48,068 nt of DNA from Bilabrum cf. latius (taxonomy: Eukaryota; Bigyra: Bicosoecida; Bigyra; Bicosoecida), in NCBI GenBank assembly GCA_965178125.1, contig CBCXTV010000010.1, positions 1 through 48,068 on the forward strand, in the 5' to 3' direction. Numbering within the stretch: position 1 is the first letter of the stretch; each line of letters begins with the position of its first letter. This document shows, one piece after another, positions 1-9,113 of the stretch. The position numbers were made by a program, and so were the translations under genes. The notes beneath the pieces were generated by a model that did no database searches, was not told the DNA's origin, and saw only the letters and a program-made list of their open reading frames with translations.

Positions 1-1340
1 GTAGCCGTAAACCGCAGACGGCCTCGCGTTCACTGCTTGCAGCGCAAGAGCGTGAACGAGAACCGCCCGCGTGGCACACCTTCGCAGGCGCGGAAGACAA
101 AAAGTTCCTTCTAAGCTTGTATTCGGGTCCAAAAGCCAAATTCCACTTCGGGGTCGAGAAGGGCGACCCGGGAAATCACCGTACGCTCTGTGAATCCATT
201 TCCCGGGGAAAGTCCCCGAGTTCCCGCTACCCGGTCCCAGGCCCAGCGACCCAGGAAAGTTCCCGTCCCCCCGCATGCGGAAACCTCCCACGAAGCACGC
301 CCACCTCACGCTTCACACGCAAAAGTCCAGGAGTCAAATCCATTCCGGACCCAGCAGTTCACCCCCCGTGACGATTGGGAAAGGCTCTTGCACACACCTT
401 CTCGTCCGAGCAGTCTATGGAGCACACGCCTGTCTTCGTTGCCTTTTCCGGCCAAAAATGCAGGGAGTTCGAAGGGGAAGTAGCAAACGCGGAAGACCGC
501 TTTCGAAACGCAGGTGCTCAGGGAAAAACAACCAGAGCGTCCCTGATCCTCGGCAGAGCCGTCCAGGAGGGACGGGCACGGACGGGCATCGCAGATCTTG
601 CAGCGCCACCATTCGCCGGGATGGGCGACCGGACGAGGGCGACCACAAGTACGTAGCGTGCGACGTCCGTCAGTCGCCATGTTGCGCTCATTCGCTTTCG
701 CGGCACGACTTCCAGGGCCGGCCTTACTCACTCCTCGGAGTCCGCGTGTGGATTCTCCCCTGCGCACGATCTGCCGCTCTAGATGCTACACAAAGATCCC
801 GCTCGGATGACCCCCTCTGTGCATTCTGCAAGATTTTACGCGCCTCCATTCAATGCGCGAAGCATGCACCGCAGCAGTCTGAGTCCGGTGACCACCTTCA
901 ATAGCGTGGGACAAATTCCGTCCGCGATGTGCATTCGGGCATGCTCCCCTTTCCGAGTCTCTGTGACCCGTAGTGCGTCCGCGGCCAACGACTCAGGACT
1001 CCACGATGGTACGCACGAGTTGCATTCCTTGCACGAAGCGTGCGGAGAGAAAGCGATGCTCAGACATCGAGGCGCTTGGAGGGTCTGCACACGACATGCT
1101 TCGAGAGGCCATGCAAACATGCGAAACCAGAACTGAGGTTCCTCATCGTTCCTGCTGTCGAGCGCTCAATTGGGGCATCGGATCAGGACGAAGCTCGCGA
1201 AGAGAGGACGCGGGTGTCCCCATCCAAAAATCCGCCGCCTTCAAGGCTCATGTTCCCGGATCCTGCATTCGCGAGTTTCGGGAGCAGAAGTGCAAGATCG
1301 CCGCTGGACACACAGCGCATGCCATTTCCCGTCTCTGGAG
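1..1340. other. Non-coding lead-in to the glycosyltransferase gene
   Basis: I see no convincing gene here. Reading frames are short, overlap on both strands, and encode low-complexity Arg/Pro/Ser-rich peptides. The frame of the downstream gene is open back to 1170, but only from a TTG codon. Bases 128-270 are a diverged member of the dispersed repeat also found at 26198-26375. The rest probably holds the promoter and 5-prime leader of the gene starting at 1341. Confidence 0.5.
128..270 (+). repeat. Dispersed repeat family, diverged copy
   Basis: This stretch follows the same order of short blocks as 26198-26375: CCAAAT..., TCGAGA..., GGTGACCCGG-like, GGAAA, and a CCCGGTCCC/GGGCCCAGGGACCC-like tail. 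It differs at many positions. A truncated copy closer to the 26198 version lies at 24605-24691. The family is not recognised. Confidence 0.5.
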
Positions 1341-3902
1341 ATGTCGGGCTTCCAGGCGCAATTCGGACACCATCGCCAGGACCTCGGGAAGATGACATGC
1401 CTGCTGATCTGCAGGGAAGAGTCCCGCTTCGAGGAGTGGCGACAAAAAAAAGGGGCGCGAGAACTCCACGAGCACATGGGAGCGGTCCTTCGGCTCCCCA
1501 ATCCAGTGTTTCCGCAGACCGACAGGGACCCAGATGGACGCGACATCGTCAAAGACCAGGCCCTCTTGGATATCTTCTCCGGCAAGATAACGGACTGGAT
1601 CAAATACAATCCGGCCACTCTTGGGGCGATCCAATCCCATCGAAACGCATGGCTGTGGGCTGAGAACCACACGCCGACGGAATGGCTCATGGTTGTCGAA
1701 GATGATATCGAACCTCGCGAAGCATGCGTGGATCGGCTACTCGTAGTTCTTCACGCCATCGCGAAAAACCCCAAGGTGACGCAGATGGCCATGTTAGCGG
1801 GGTCAGAAGCACCGAGAATGGTCAGCCTCCAGCGCGAAAACTCCACCTCCATCCACAATTGCGAGCGCCTCTTGGACGTGCGGACCTATCCGGCGCACTG
1901 GGTAGACAACACATTTGTGGTCCCCTACCACGTCGGCATGGGCCTAAAGTGGTATCTCATCAGCCCGGAGGGGAGGAAGGCGCTCCTGAAGATGCGGATC
2001 CCGAACCGAAGCTTCGAACGCTGCGTCTGGCGCCGCCTCTTCGACACGTTCCAAGGGCCGGTATGGAAGTGGGAAGATTGCCTCCGCATGACATCTGTGC
2101 TGGCAGCCAGCCCGGTCCTCGCATCGACTCCCGAGAGCATGGACACGGAGTGGGGGGGCTCGGGACGACGAAGTGCGGATGCAGGGCACAGTATGAAACC
2201 GTACATAATGATCGACCCGAGTGACGACTGGACTCTTGGCGAGCGATTAAACACATTGTCCGTCGTGATGTCCGTGTGCGCGGCCCTGAGTTGGGGGGTT
2301 GTCCTCGTCTGGGAAAAAACAGAGCGCGTGCCCATCTCCTACGAAGACTTGTGCGGTGTTCACGAGCACGCCGGCGAAACCAACACGTTCGTCCACCTCC
2401 TCCAGGACAAACGCGGCGGGTCGTATTCGTACTTCCTGAGGTACGGAGACATCCGCATCCACGTGGTGCAGCCGATGATGTGCATCCCCACCCTCGACAG
2501 AATGCTCGACATGGTAGCCATGAAGAGGCCCAAGATGAACACCCTGCCTCCCTTGAAATGGCAGACCGCTCGATGGATCCAAGTCAAGCAGAAGTGGATC
2601 GATAAACTCCACACGGAGATGCCGGGGGCCGAGCTGCCCTCATGGCTGGAGTGGCCACCCTCAACCCACGCGCTTGTCCTCTGCGACGACAGGGACTTGG
2701 CGGCGCATTGCCTCGAGGGGAGATGCCAAGAGGAGCAGCAGGAGTGGATGAACGGCGGGAAGGACAACAGCATCCAGTACTACATCCTTGAGGCAAAGCA
2801 GGCGCTGCAGAACGAGTTGGAAGACATCCTAAAGGGGGACAGCAGCTCGCGCCTCGTCGTGATCCGCATGACAACCAAACCGCTGGGACAGGTCTGGGTG
2901 GACATGATGAAGCACCTCACGAAGCAGTTCAGGGAGCGCATCATAACGCCAACGTTCCTCCTCCCGAAAATGATCCCCAAAAGGAGGCACGACGAGAAGA
3001 ACCCGAGTGATGATTGGATTACTTGGGGAGCATCCTTGGCGAAAACCGTGGGCCTCCTCACGCTCATACCTCCGATGCAAGTGCACTATCCCATCATGAG
3101 CTGGACCGTGGCCTGGAACCACTTCATGTTTAAGGGCAGGACTGCCACGGACACCGTGATCCCAGACGTCATCCGAACTCTGTACGCTCCGCACAAGAGC
3201 AACAGGAAGCAGCTCCTCAAGAACGGCCCGCTGTGCCAGACGAGGCGCGCCGTGCTGGACTCGCCCGCACTGCAGGACATTGCGAACAACTACTCAAGGG
3301 CCAAGGACAAGACCTATAACCTCTTGAGCCATTCCAAATGGTTTGCCGAGGAAGCCATGTGGCACATGATCAAGTACGCCGAAAGCACGCAGTGCATCGT
3401 CGACCCGTTCGTGAGCCGCCAGTGCCAAAAGGTCTTCGAGCACATCCCCTCGGACGACATCGGCCATGCGGACGCCCGGCTCCGGTACAACCTTCAGGAT
3501 GCCGACGACCGAGGTTACCGCTTCAACGCGGGGCATCTCTACACCGCGGTGCAGGGCATCAAAACGGTGAACATCGCATACAACAAGTGGCTCACCGAGC
3601 AGGCACAGAGTCATTCCGAATGGAGCTGGGGCAAAACGTTCATCAAGCTTGTGATCAACCAGTGGCGGCAGCAGCAGGGCAGTGAGCCGTATGACGTGGA
3701 CGAGGAGGAGTACGTGAGCCTTCCGCGGACCTTCCACGGGAATTCGTTGAAGCTCGCGAGGAGCGCAAGCCTCAAGGACACGAGATCCTGCTCCAGATCG
3801 TCCTCATCCTATTCCAGGTCGCCCTCCACCAACAGGACTGAGGCACAGCCTTCGAAGAGAGCGCGCCTGACCCCGGCACCCGGCGTAAAGCACGAGCCCT
3901 GA
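1341..3902 (+). CDS. Two-domain glycosyltransferase-like protein (GT25-like N-terminus)
   Basis: The frame is open from 1170, but the first ATG is 1341 (853 aa); another lies at 1392. Around residues 95-125 the order LGAIQSHRNAW then MVVEDDIEP matches the GT25 family (bacterial LPS and collagen galactosyltransferases), where the acidic EDD cluster (E120-D121-D122) binds the metal and sugar nucleotide. From M285 a second module begins (DWTLGERLNTL, then VVLVWEKTE). It loosely recalls the GGLGNR-type start of fucosyltransferase/NodZ proteins; this is weak. The C-terminus (about 806-850) is Ser/Arg-rich with a basic KRAR patch, unusual for a secreted enzyme, and no signal peptide or membrane segment is evident. 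The two modules are joined through a run of seven G at 2152-2158. In the partial copy in region B the run has six G and the modules are separate frames. Substrate unknown. Fragments of this gene recur throughout region B. Confidence 0.6.
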   Translation: MSGFQAQFGHHRQDLGKMTCLLICREESRFEEWRQKKGARELHEHMGAVLRLPNPVFPQTDRDPDGRDIVKDQALLDIFSGKITDWIKYNPATLGAIQSHRNAWLWAENHTPTEWLMVVEDDIEPREACVDRLLVVLHAIAKNPKVTQMAMLAGSEAPRMVSLQRENSTSIHNCERLLDVRTYPAHWVDNTFVVPYHVGMGLKWYLISPEGRKALLKMRIPNRSFERCVWRRLFDTFQGPVWKWEDCLRMTSVLAASPVLASTPESMDTEWGGSGRRSADAGHSMKPYIMIDPSDDWTLGERLNTLSVVMSVCAALSWGVVLVWEKTERVPISYEDLCGVHEHAGETNTFVHLLQDKRGGSYSYFLRYGDIRIHVVQPMMCIPTLDRMLDMVAMKRPKMNTLPPLKWQTARWIQVKQKWIDKLHTEMPGAELPSWLEWPPSTHALVLCDDRDLAAHCLEGRCQEEQQEWMNGGKDNSIQYYILEAKQALQNELEDILKGDSSSRLVVIRMTTKPLGQVWVDMMKHLTKQFRERIITPTFLLPKMIPKRRHDEKNPSDDWITWGASLAKTVGLLTLIPPMQVHYPIMSWTVAWNHFMFKGRTATDTVIPDVIRTLYAPHKSNRKQLLKNGPLCQTRRAVLDSPALQDIANNYSRAKDKTYNLLSHSKWFAEEAMWHMIKYAESTQCIVDPFVSRQCQKVFEHIPSDDIGHADARLRYNLQDADDRGYRFNAGHLYTAVQGIKTVNIAYNKWLTEQAQSHSEWSWGKTFIKLVINQWRQQQGSEPYDVDEEEYVSLPRTFHGNSLKLARSASLKDTRSCSRSSSSYSRSPSTNRTEAQPSKRARLTPAPGVKHEP

Positions 3903-4777
3903 CGACGAAATGCCGCGGAACAGCGCGTTGCGAGGAGACAAAGCTCCGCAGGCAACAGCAGAAGGCCGCCGAGCGCCGGAGTTGGAGGGTCACATAGTTC
4001 CATCGGTCCCATTCTCTCCGGAAGTCGCATAGCACGTGGAGATCCGCATGCTCTCGGTGCATGAACGCTGGCAGCACGCAGTGCCAAAGTCGCAAAGCTC
4101 TTCAGAGTCACAAGTCCAGAAGTTCTTCTGCCAATGTGTGTCCTCTTCCCGCTCATGTGTGCATCCTCGGAGGAAGTCTGGAGATGACAGGACCCAGCAC
4201 GCACCACATCAGAAGTCCTTTTTTAAAGCGGCATCGTCAGAAAAAAATCTGGAACGCCCTTCCGCAAAAAAGAGTGCTGCCCACAGAAAAAAGGGAAACA
4301 CCTGAGGCCCCAGAAGCCAAAGGGAGGACCGCGAAGGACGCAGTTTCGAGGTCACACTTTCCGGGACCAGTTTTGAGCCCAAAAAGGGGTACACAAGAGG
4401 AAAACACGATGCGGGAGGCTTGAAATTGTCACCGAAAACGGGCCCAAAATTGGGACCCCTTTTTCGCAAATTTCGCAGCATCCAGACGACCCAGAAAGGC
4501 TTTCCCAGGCGCCGCCTCGAAGCTCACCTTCTCGCATGCAACCATGACGCACCCCCCACCTCCTCATGCAGACGCGTCTGAGAGACCCCGCAGTGGAACT
4601 TCTCCCATTCTGCGCAGGAAGCACTTCAGTCTACAAGGACCCGCGCACTTCTTACCGCACCACCTCCATGTGAAAGCACTTCTCGCTGAGTTTTTTTTGG
4701 GCCCAGGAATACAGCAACTGCCAGAAGCTTCGCACAGAAAAGCAGCCCGCTCAGGAAGCAAACTCACTGCACACCCC
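3903..4777. other. Intergenic stretch with a 10-bp inverted repeat
   Basis: No gene is supported between the glycosyltransferase stop and the coiled-coil start. A frame is open from an ATG at 4544 into the coiled-coil gene, but its first 78 codons look non-coding. AAAAAGGGGT (4381-4390) and ACCCCTTTTT (4455-4464) form a 10-bp inverted repeat with a 64-base spacer, a possible transcript-end structure. Confidence 0.4.
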
Positions 4778-5248
4778 ATGGCGAGCGACGCAGAACCGGA
4801 GGACGCAATGCGGCTCGACTCCCCTAGAGATGCGGATGCAGCGGCGCCACCCGAAGCGACGGAGGCAGGATCACAGAAACCAGATCATGCGCAGCAGTTC
4901 TTCGAGGAGCCCTGCCCGAAAGACGGACACATGGAAGCGCTAGAGAAGACCGCCAAGACGGACGAACCTGGCGACACACCCTTGTTCGTCGACAAGTGGA
5001 CGGCAGCGATCACACGCCTTACCGAGGAGCGCAAGGCTCTCAAGCTCGAGCAGCGGGCTAAAACGAAGGCCATCCGCAAAACCATCCGGCAGAAAAGGCG
5101 CACCATGAAGAACGCCAAAAAACTCACAGACGACGAGCTCGCCCAAATCGTGCTAGACAGGAAGATCTTGCAGTTGGTGCAAAAAGAAGAGATCGCAGCA
5201 CGCAGCTCCGCCAACTCCTCAACGAGCCAGGCGAAGTCGACCTTGTGA
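4778..5248 (+). CDS. Basic coiled-coil protein, unknown function
   Basis: I chose the ATG at 4778 (156 aa), where protein-like composition begins; the frame is open from an ATG at 4544. Residues 1-60 are acidic and Ala/Pro-rich (MASDAEPEDAMRL start). Residues about 75-145 are strongly charged with helical periodicity (ITRLTEERKALKLEQRAK, then KTIRQKRRTMKNAKKL, then LTDDELAQIVLDRKILQLV), consistent with a basic coiled coil or DNA/RNA-binding helix. No family recognised. It lies between the glycosyltransferase and the presumed origin/Rep region, on the same strand. Both unit copies encode the same protein. A diverged remnant of its 3-prime end lies at 18565-18720. A partner or DNA-binding accessory of Rep is possible but only inferred from position. 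Confidence 0.5.
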   Translation: MASDAEPEDAMRLDSPRDADAAAPPEATEAGSQKPDHAQQFFEEPCPKDGHMEALEKTAKTDEPGDTPLFVDKWTAAITRLTEERKALKLEQRAKTKAIRKTIRQKRRTMKNAKKLTDDELAQIVLDRKILQLVQKEEIAARSSANSSTSQAKSTL

Positions 5249-5609
5249 GAAGCGCTTCCCGTGTTCAGAGAACCGAGGATTACAGATAGACCCCGCGTCA
5301 CAGAAGCCATCGCAAGAGGGCAGAGCGTCAAGTACAGCGCAGTCTTGACGGACACAGATAGCCCGAGCAGCACAAAGCAGCGGATGCGGCTGCCCAGCGG
5401 AGTCGCGCACTCGGACAGCATACACGGGACGTGCTGGCAGAAATCACTCAGTCCGCGAGCACCGTCGTCAAGAGCACGGGAGGGGCAGACTCGACATGCA
5501 CAACTTTGAAAAACGGGAGGGGCACGAAAGGAAGACAAATTTGGCATTAATTCTTGATTACCCCCGCCCCCCCGTAGAATCAGAGCGAGCAGATATGCTC
5601 GGAAGGTCC

Positions 5610-5749
5610 GGGGGGCAGTCGCAGAAAAGTGCACGCGAAAATAAGAGGAAAGGAGACCCCCCAAACCTGCGTAGTGCGACCCTCGGGGGTACCCTCTAAG
5701 GTACTAAGAATCCTTCCCCCGAAAATCGCACTACCTCGGGCCACAACGT
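5610..5749 (+). repeat. Hairpin-bearing repeat element, copy upstream of Rep
   Basis: About 140 bp, running from GGGGGGCAGTCGCAG to CGGGCCACAACGT. It is repeated with roughly 85-90% identity at 17051-17195, same orientation. A half-copy (GAGAATCCTTCCCTCGGAAG followed by GGTACTACCTCG) lies near 6226-6261. The element contains the nested hairpin annotated at 5671-5734. It may be a short non-autonomous element or a functional terminus or origin module. Confidence 0.7.
5671..5734. promoter_or_regulatory. Nested stem-loop, candidate Rep recognition or nick region
   Basis: Outer arms are GTAGTGCGA (5671-5679) and TCGCACTAC (5726-5734). A second pair is TCGGGGG (5683-5689) with CCCCCGA (5716-5722). 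An inner hairpin GTACC (5689-5693)/GGTAC (5700-5704) encloses CTCTAA and is followed by TAAGAATCC. The structure is preserved in the second copy at 17117-17180, where the pairing is also good, suggesting it matters. HUH Rep proteins nick at stem-loops. That this is such a site is inference from its position upstream of Rep. Confidence 0.5.
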
Positions 5750-5916
5750 GGGCGGAAGCGGAAAAAAGCCGAGCACTACCGTGAAAAAATCCTGCATTTT
5801 ACAGGAAAATCGGAGCACTACGTGTCAAAAACTGGGGGTTTTTGAGCTTTTTTTTCCAGAAAAACGGCATTTTTTTATGTAAAAACCGCGCGAAACGAGC
5901 ACTACCGAGCACTACC
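5726..5916 (+). promoter_or_regulatory. Iteron-like GCACTAC array with A/T-rich tract (candidate origin)
   Basis: GCACTAC occurs at 5728, 5773, 5815, 5899 and 5909. Four of the five are followed by C, the last four are preceded by GA, and the inverse GTAGTGC lies at 5671. Between them, 5781-5890 is rich in A and T runs within a GC-rich sequence and contains a small hairpin TCCTG (5790-5794)/CAGGA (5802-5806). Short direct repeats beside a stem-loop and A/T-rich DNA upstream of a Rep gene are the usual plan of Rep-dependent origins. Function is inferred. Confidence 0.5.
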
Positions 5917-6423
5917 TCGCCTCCTCCAGTCGTGTTTCGCATTTTTTTCGCTGGCCGAAAATGTCTCCGAAGGCGCTGCCTCGAGGGGGGTTCCGATGGC
6001 TGATTTTGGGCGTTCGGTTGTCGATTTCGCGTGCATTTCAGGTTGTCGGCGAGGCCTTTTTGGCGTATGTCGCAGGTTCGGATGCCCTCGAACGTCGTGC
6101 CTCATGTGGTATTCGCCGGTTTCTATGTTCGAGAAGGCGGTCGGTCGGTCATCCTCTCTGGCAGGCTCCGAAGTGCGTTTGTGATCGTGCTAATTGCAAC
6201 GCCATGCTTTCCTTCGTTGGCTTCGAGAATCCTTCCCTCGGAAGCGGTACTACCTCGCCCAGGGCGGCACGAGCTGCAGACTCAGCTGCCTCGGTGCTCA
6301 TGTGTGTCCCGTGTCAGCAGTTTCGGTGTTTCGAACAGCAAGGATTCTGGGCATTGCGTGTCGGAGGCAAGTGTTCTATCTTGAGGCATTCCGCGATTCG
6401 TCGAAGGATTATTTGCGCAAATA

Positions 6424-8709
6424 ATGTCGGCTCCGTTCAAGGGCGAAACGATGAGTTTGTCTGTTGCCGAGTCGCTGAAGTCCCGAGTCGCATCCTGCTC
6501 CTGGGATCCCGCGTGGGTTTCCGCGAGCTGCGTGCCGTGCGATGGCCTCCCCACAAGCCAGGAGTCAGAAGCGTCCACGACGGCGACCTCTGCTTTGTTA
6601 GGGGTGTCCGAGGCGTCCTCAACGTGCTCGTGTGGCCTCGGTGTCTCCAATTCGGTGGCTGCAGCGCGCGCGGCCGCTGTCCCGAGTTTTGGCTTTGACG
6701 ATGCGGAGAACGACTTCGACGCCAGTCTCGACATGATTGAGGCCTCATGCGAGGTCGCATGCGAGGCAGAATGCGAGGGCGATCCGGGAGCCTGCTTGTT
6801 GTCCCACGGCAAGTCGAGCGGTCAGTGGCAGATCGGCGTAGTGGGTGAACGAGTCCTTTATGAGGGCCTCAGCGTTGAGGGCGACATTCCTGGCCGCGTT
6901 GCTGCCTCCGAAGCGCTCGCCGCGGGTGTCATCAATTTGGAACCCCCGTCAGAGGAAGTACTTTTGCCGGTGCAGCTTCTGCGGAGTAGTCAAGGTTACC
7001 GTGGGGTTCTGCCCATCGAGGATTCTGCGCCCGATGCGAGGGGGCGACCGCAGATGCTCATGCTTCCCGATTTCGTGCCCCCCGTGAAGAGGCGGCGTCT
7101 TCGGCAGAAGTGCGACCCTGCTGAGGGCGATGCAGCACCGAGTCTTGCGGCTCATCTCGGACCTCCGCCCGCGGCTCGTGCCGCGGCCGGAGCGTCTGGG
7201 CCGCAGCGCTCGACTGGAAGGCCTTCGACTCGTCCGAGTGATAGTGTCATCTATCGTCTCCTGCGGGTTTTCCCTGACGATTTCAAGTTGGCGTTTCCGG
7301 CGTCGGTGTCACACCAGCGGAAGCGGTGCCTCATCAGGGAGGCGCTTCGCAATGTACCCGGTGACCGCATGTGCATCTTGAAAGACTGGGCTGCGGGGGC
7401 GGAGGACACTCCTTGCCAGCTTCGTTTCGAGGAGCTCTTCCCAGAGCTTGCGCGGCAGCGGGACGAAGTTGTGAGGAATCCGGGATCGCATTCAGTGCCC
7501 GTGGGCGAGATTGTGCCTGCGTCCGACAAGAACACGAGGCGGGGAAGGGCCGTGATGCTTACCTTTCACGGTCGCTGGGGTGTCGAAAAGGAGCCTGTGC
7601 GCGACATCATGTCGGCATCCGTGGCAAGGGGCGTCCTGAGGCGATTGGTTCTCGCGTCTCCGTTCTATGTGGAGCTTTGGGCCACCTTCAAGGCATGGGC
7701 GCAGGACATCGCGCGGCGGATGATGTGGCCTCAGCTGTCCATGAAAATGGAGCTCTCCCTGCACCGCAAGCACGCCGCAAACTTGGTGCACTTCCACGTA
7801 TGCATGACGGATTCCGAGAAGTCGCATCGTTGTCGCGTGGCGGAGGATTTCATGTGGGCCGGCAGCAGGCCGAATGTCGTGTACGGCTCCGGGCGGTCAG
7901 CGAAAGCGCAGGAACGTGGCGCGTCGGAGTTACACTATTATTGTCAAGCTCCCAAAGTCGGTGCGCTGCTTTGCGCCACGAACTACCGAGCCGGACGCGA
8001 TTTCGTCGTCAATGGTAAGTTCGTGCACGCGTTGTTCGCACGCTTCAAAATGGATCCGGACGTCGCGAGAAGGGAACTCGTGGCGTATCGGTGTCGGGAC
8101 GCCGAGAACTTAGTGCGCGCCATCGACTTCCACATACAGAATGCCGCGGAGAGGAGAGAGGTGTGCGCGCAGGCCGCGGTGCACGTAGTGACGAAGCTCC
8201 GCCCCTTTAAGGTGGTGCCCGAAGTCGAGAAGTGGCGCGAGAGCTATCGTCAGGAGTGGTTCGCGCACATGCGCTTCAAGTTCCTTGTCTTGGTGGGGGA
8301 CTCCCGGTTCGGGAAGACAGTGTACGCGCGGAATCTCTTCGGGAGCGAAAGGACTCTTGTTGTGAACTGTCAGGGCAGTGTGGAACCTCCGCTCCGTGGC
8401 TTCGATCGAAGTCGGCATGTGGCCATTGTGTTCGACGAGGCAAATGCCCTGTGGGTCGTCAACAACAAACAGGTCTTTCAGGCTGGCCTTGACCCCTCCC
8501 TGCTCGGCCAGAGCAAGACGAACAGCCTCGCATACTCTGTGTGGCTCCACGGTATCGCCCTGATCATCTGCACGAATTCGTGGGGCTCTGACGTGACGGA
8601 GTCGGTGGACCGCGAGTGGCTTGACAACAACTGTACGAAAGTGGAGGTGAAAGATCGGCTCTACTTCGACGAGGACTTGTTGTCTCTCACGGATGTGCAG
8701 AAGAGCTGA
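6424..8709 (+). CDS. rep: Rep: HUH endonuclease plus superfamily 3 helicase
   Basis: 761 aa from an ATG. Replication-initiator architecture as in CRESS-DNA replicons: an endonuclease that nicks one strand, plus an ATPase that unwinds. Motif I-like VMLTFHGRW is at 377-385. The metal-binding HUH motif is H456-F-H458. The candidate catalytic tyrosine is Y505 or Y506 in HYYCQAPK (lysine K511). The helicase shows Walker A G625-DSRFGK-T632, Walker B IVFDE (D671, E672) and motif C LIICTN (N718). The N-terminal 370 residues are an extra, low-complexity acidic region with a basic PVKRRRLRQK patch near 220-230, a possible nuclear signal. This makes the protein about twice the usual Rep length. The tyrosine-lysine spacing (YX4K) differs from the common YxxK. 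Iteron-like repeats and a hairpin lie upstream. Fragments recur at 19245-19468, 20898-21044 and 21854-22000. Confidence 0.88.
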   Translation: MSAPFKGETMSLSVAESLKSRVASCSWDPAWVSASCVPCDGLPTSQESEASTTATSALLGVSEASSTCSCGLGVSNSVAAARAAAVPSFGFDDAENDFDASLDMIEASCEVACEAECEGDPGACLLSHGKSSGQWQIGVVGERVLYEGLSVEGDIPGRVAASEALAAGVINLEPPSEEVLLPVQLLRSSQGYRGVLPIEDSAPDARGRPQMLMLPDFVPPVKRRRLRQKCDPAEGDAAPSLAAHLGPPPAARAAAGASGPQRSTGRPSTRPSDSVIYRLLRVFPDDFKLAFPASVSHQRKRCLIREALRNVPGDRMCILKDWAAGAEDTPCQLRFEELFPELARQRDEVVRNPGSHSVPVGEIVPASDKNTRRGRAVMLTFHGRWGVEKEPVRDIMSASVARGVLRRLVLASPFYVELWATFKAWAQDIARRMMWPQLSMKMELSLHRKHAANLVHFHVCMTDSEKSHRCRVAEDFMWAGSRPNVVYGSGRSAKAQERGASELHYYCQAPKVGALLCATNYRAGRDFVVNGKFVHALFARFKMDPDVARRELVAYRCRDAENLVRAIDFHIQNAAERREVCAQAAVHVVTKLRPFKVVPEVEKWRESYRQEWFAHMRFKFLVLVGDSRFGKTVYARNLFGSERTLVVNCQGSVEPPLRGFDRSRHVAIVFDEANALWVVNNKQVFQAGLDPSLLGQSKTNSLAYSVWLHGIALIICTNSWGSDVTESVDREWLDNNCTKVEVKDRLYFDEDLLSLTDVQKS

Positions 8710-9113
8710 CGCCGGCCGCTGAGGTTTTCAGTCCGGTTCACACGAGCGCCGGAGCCGCAGCGGCAGCCGCTTCGGTGCTCCTGAAGGTCTAATGTCCTCA
8801 ATGCGTTTCGTGTGCAAAAAGGATGTGGTTTCTACATGGGGGCATTCCGCAAGTTTCATGTGGTCCGTCGCGTTCGTCCGGGGGAGTGCTTGCCTAGTAT
8901 TGGGAGCTTGCCTGACACACACACACGTGGCACCCAGCCTGATGGGTTGCAAGTGTGTGTGTGTCTCCGCAGTGCCGCGGTTGGGACCCGGCGGGTCGTT
9001 TGCTTTTACGTCGCCGCGTCGCGCGCCGACGAGACATTTCTTGGTCTCAGAAGCCTCTGCTTCCGGTAGGCGCGCCGTGTACGCTCGCGGGCCGAAGGTG
9101 GGTGCGTTGCTTG
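8710..9113. other. Intergenic region after Rep, with a CA/TG hairpin
   Basis: No gene is supported. The frame of the next gene is open from 8955, but only from GTG. The region contains the 13-bp stem at 8914-8965 and the string TAGTATTGG at 8895-8903. Confidence 0.5.
8914..8965. promoter_or_regulatory. Perfect 13-bp CA/TG hairpin with inner stem
   Basis: GACACACACACAC (8914-8926) pairs perfectly with GTGTGTGTGTGTC (8953-8965). Inside the 26-base loop ACCCA and TGGGT pair around GCCTGA. It lies 205 bases after the Rep stop and 148 bases before the next ATG, so it could be a terminator, a leader structure or a replication structure. The sequence is identical in copy 2 at 36743-36794. Confidence 0.5.

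Larger units (their letters stand above)
5249..6423. other. Intergenic region between coiled-coil gene and Rep
   Basis: Holds the hairpin element and iteron-like array described separately. From 5961 an ATG-initiated frame of 245 codons runs into the Rep gene in another frame. It is Cys/Arg/Ser-rich without recognisable motifs and is probably chance. The remainder (5917-6423) is presumably the Rep promoter and leader; no core promoter motif stands out. Confidence 0.5.

Noticed and set aside
1-1340. Spliced leader, tRNA, rRNA or telomere sequence that would fix the host
   Set aside because: I looked for such sequences here and through the rest of the window and saw none, so the dinoflagellate suggestion remains inference.
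5961-6698. ATG-started 245-codon frame overlapping the Rep start
   Set aside because: It overlaps the Rep gene by 275 bases in another frame, has no motif beyond scattered cysteines, and is more simply leader sequence.
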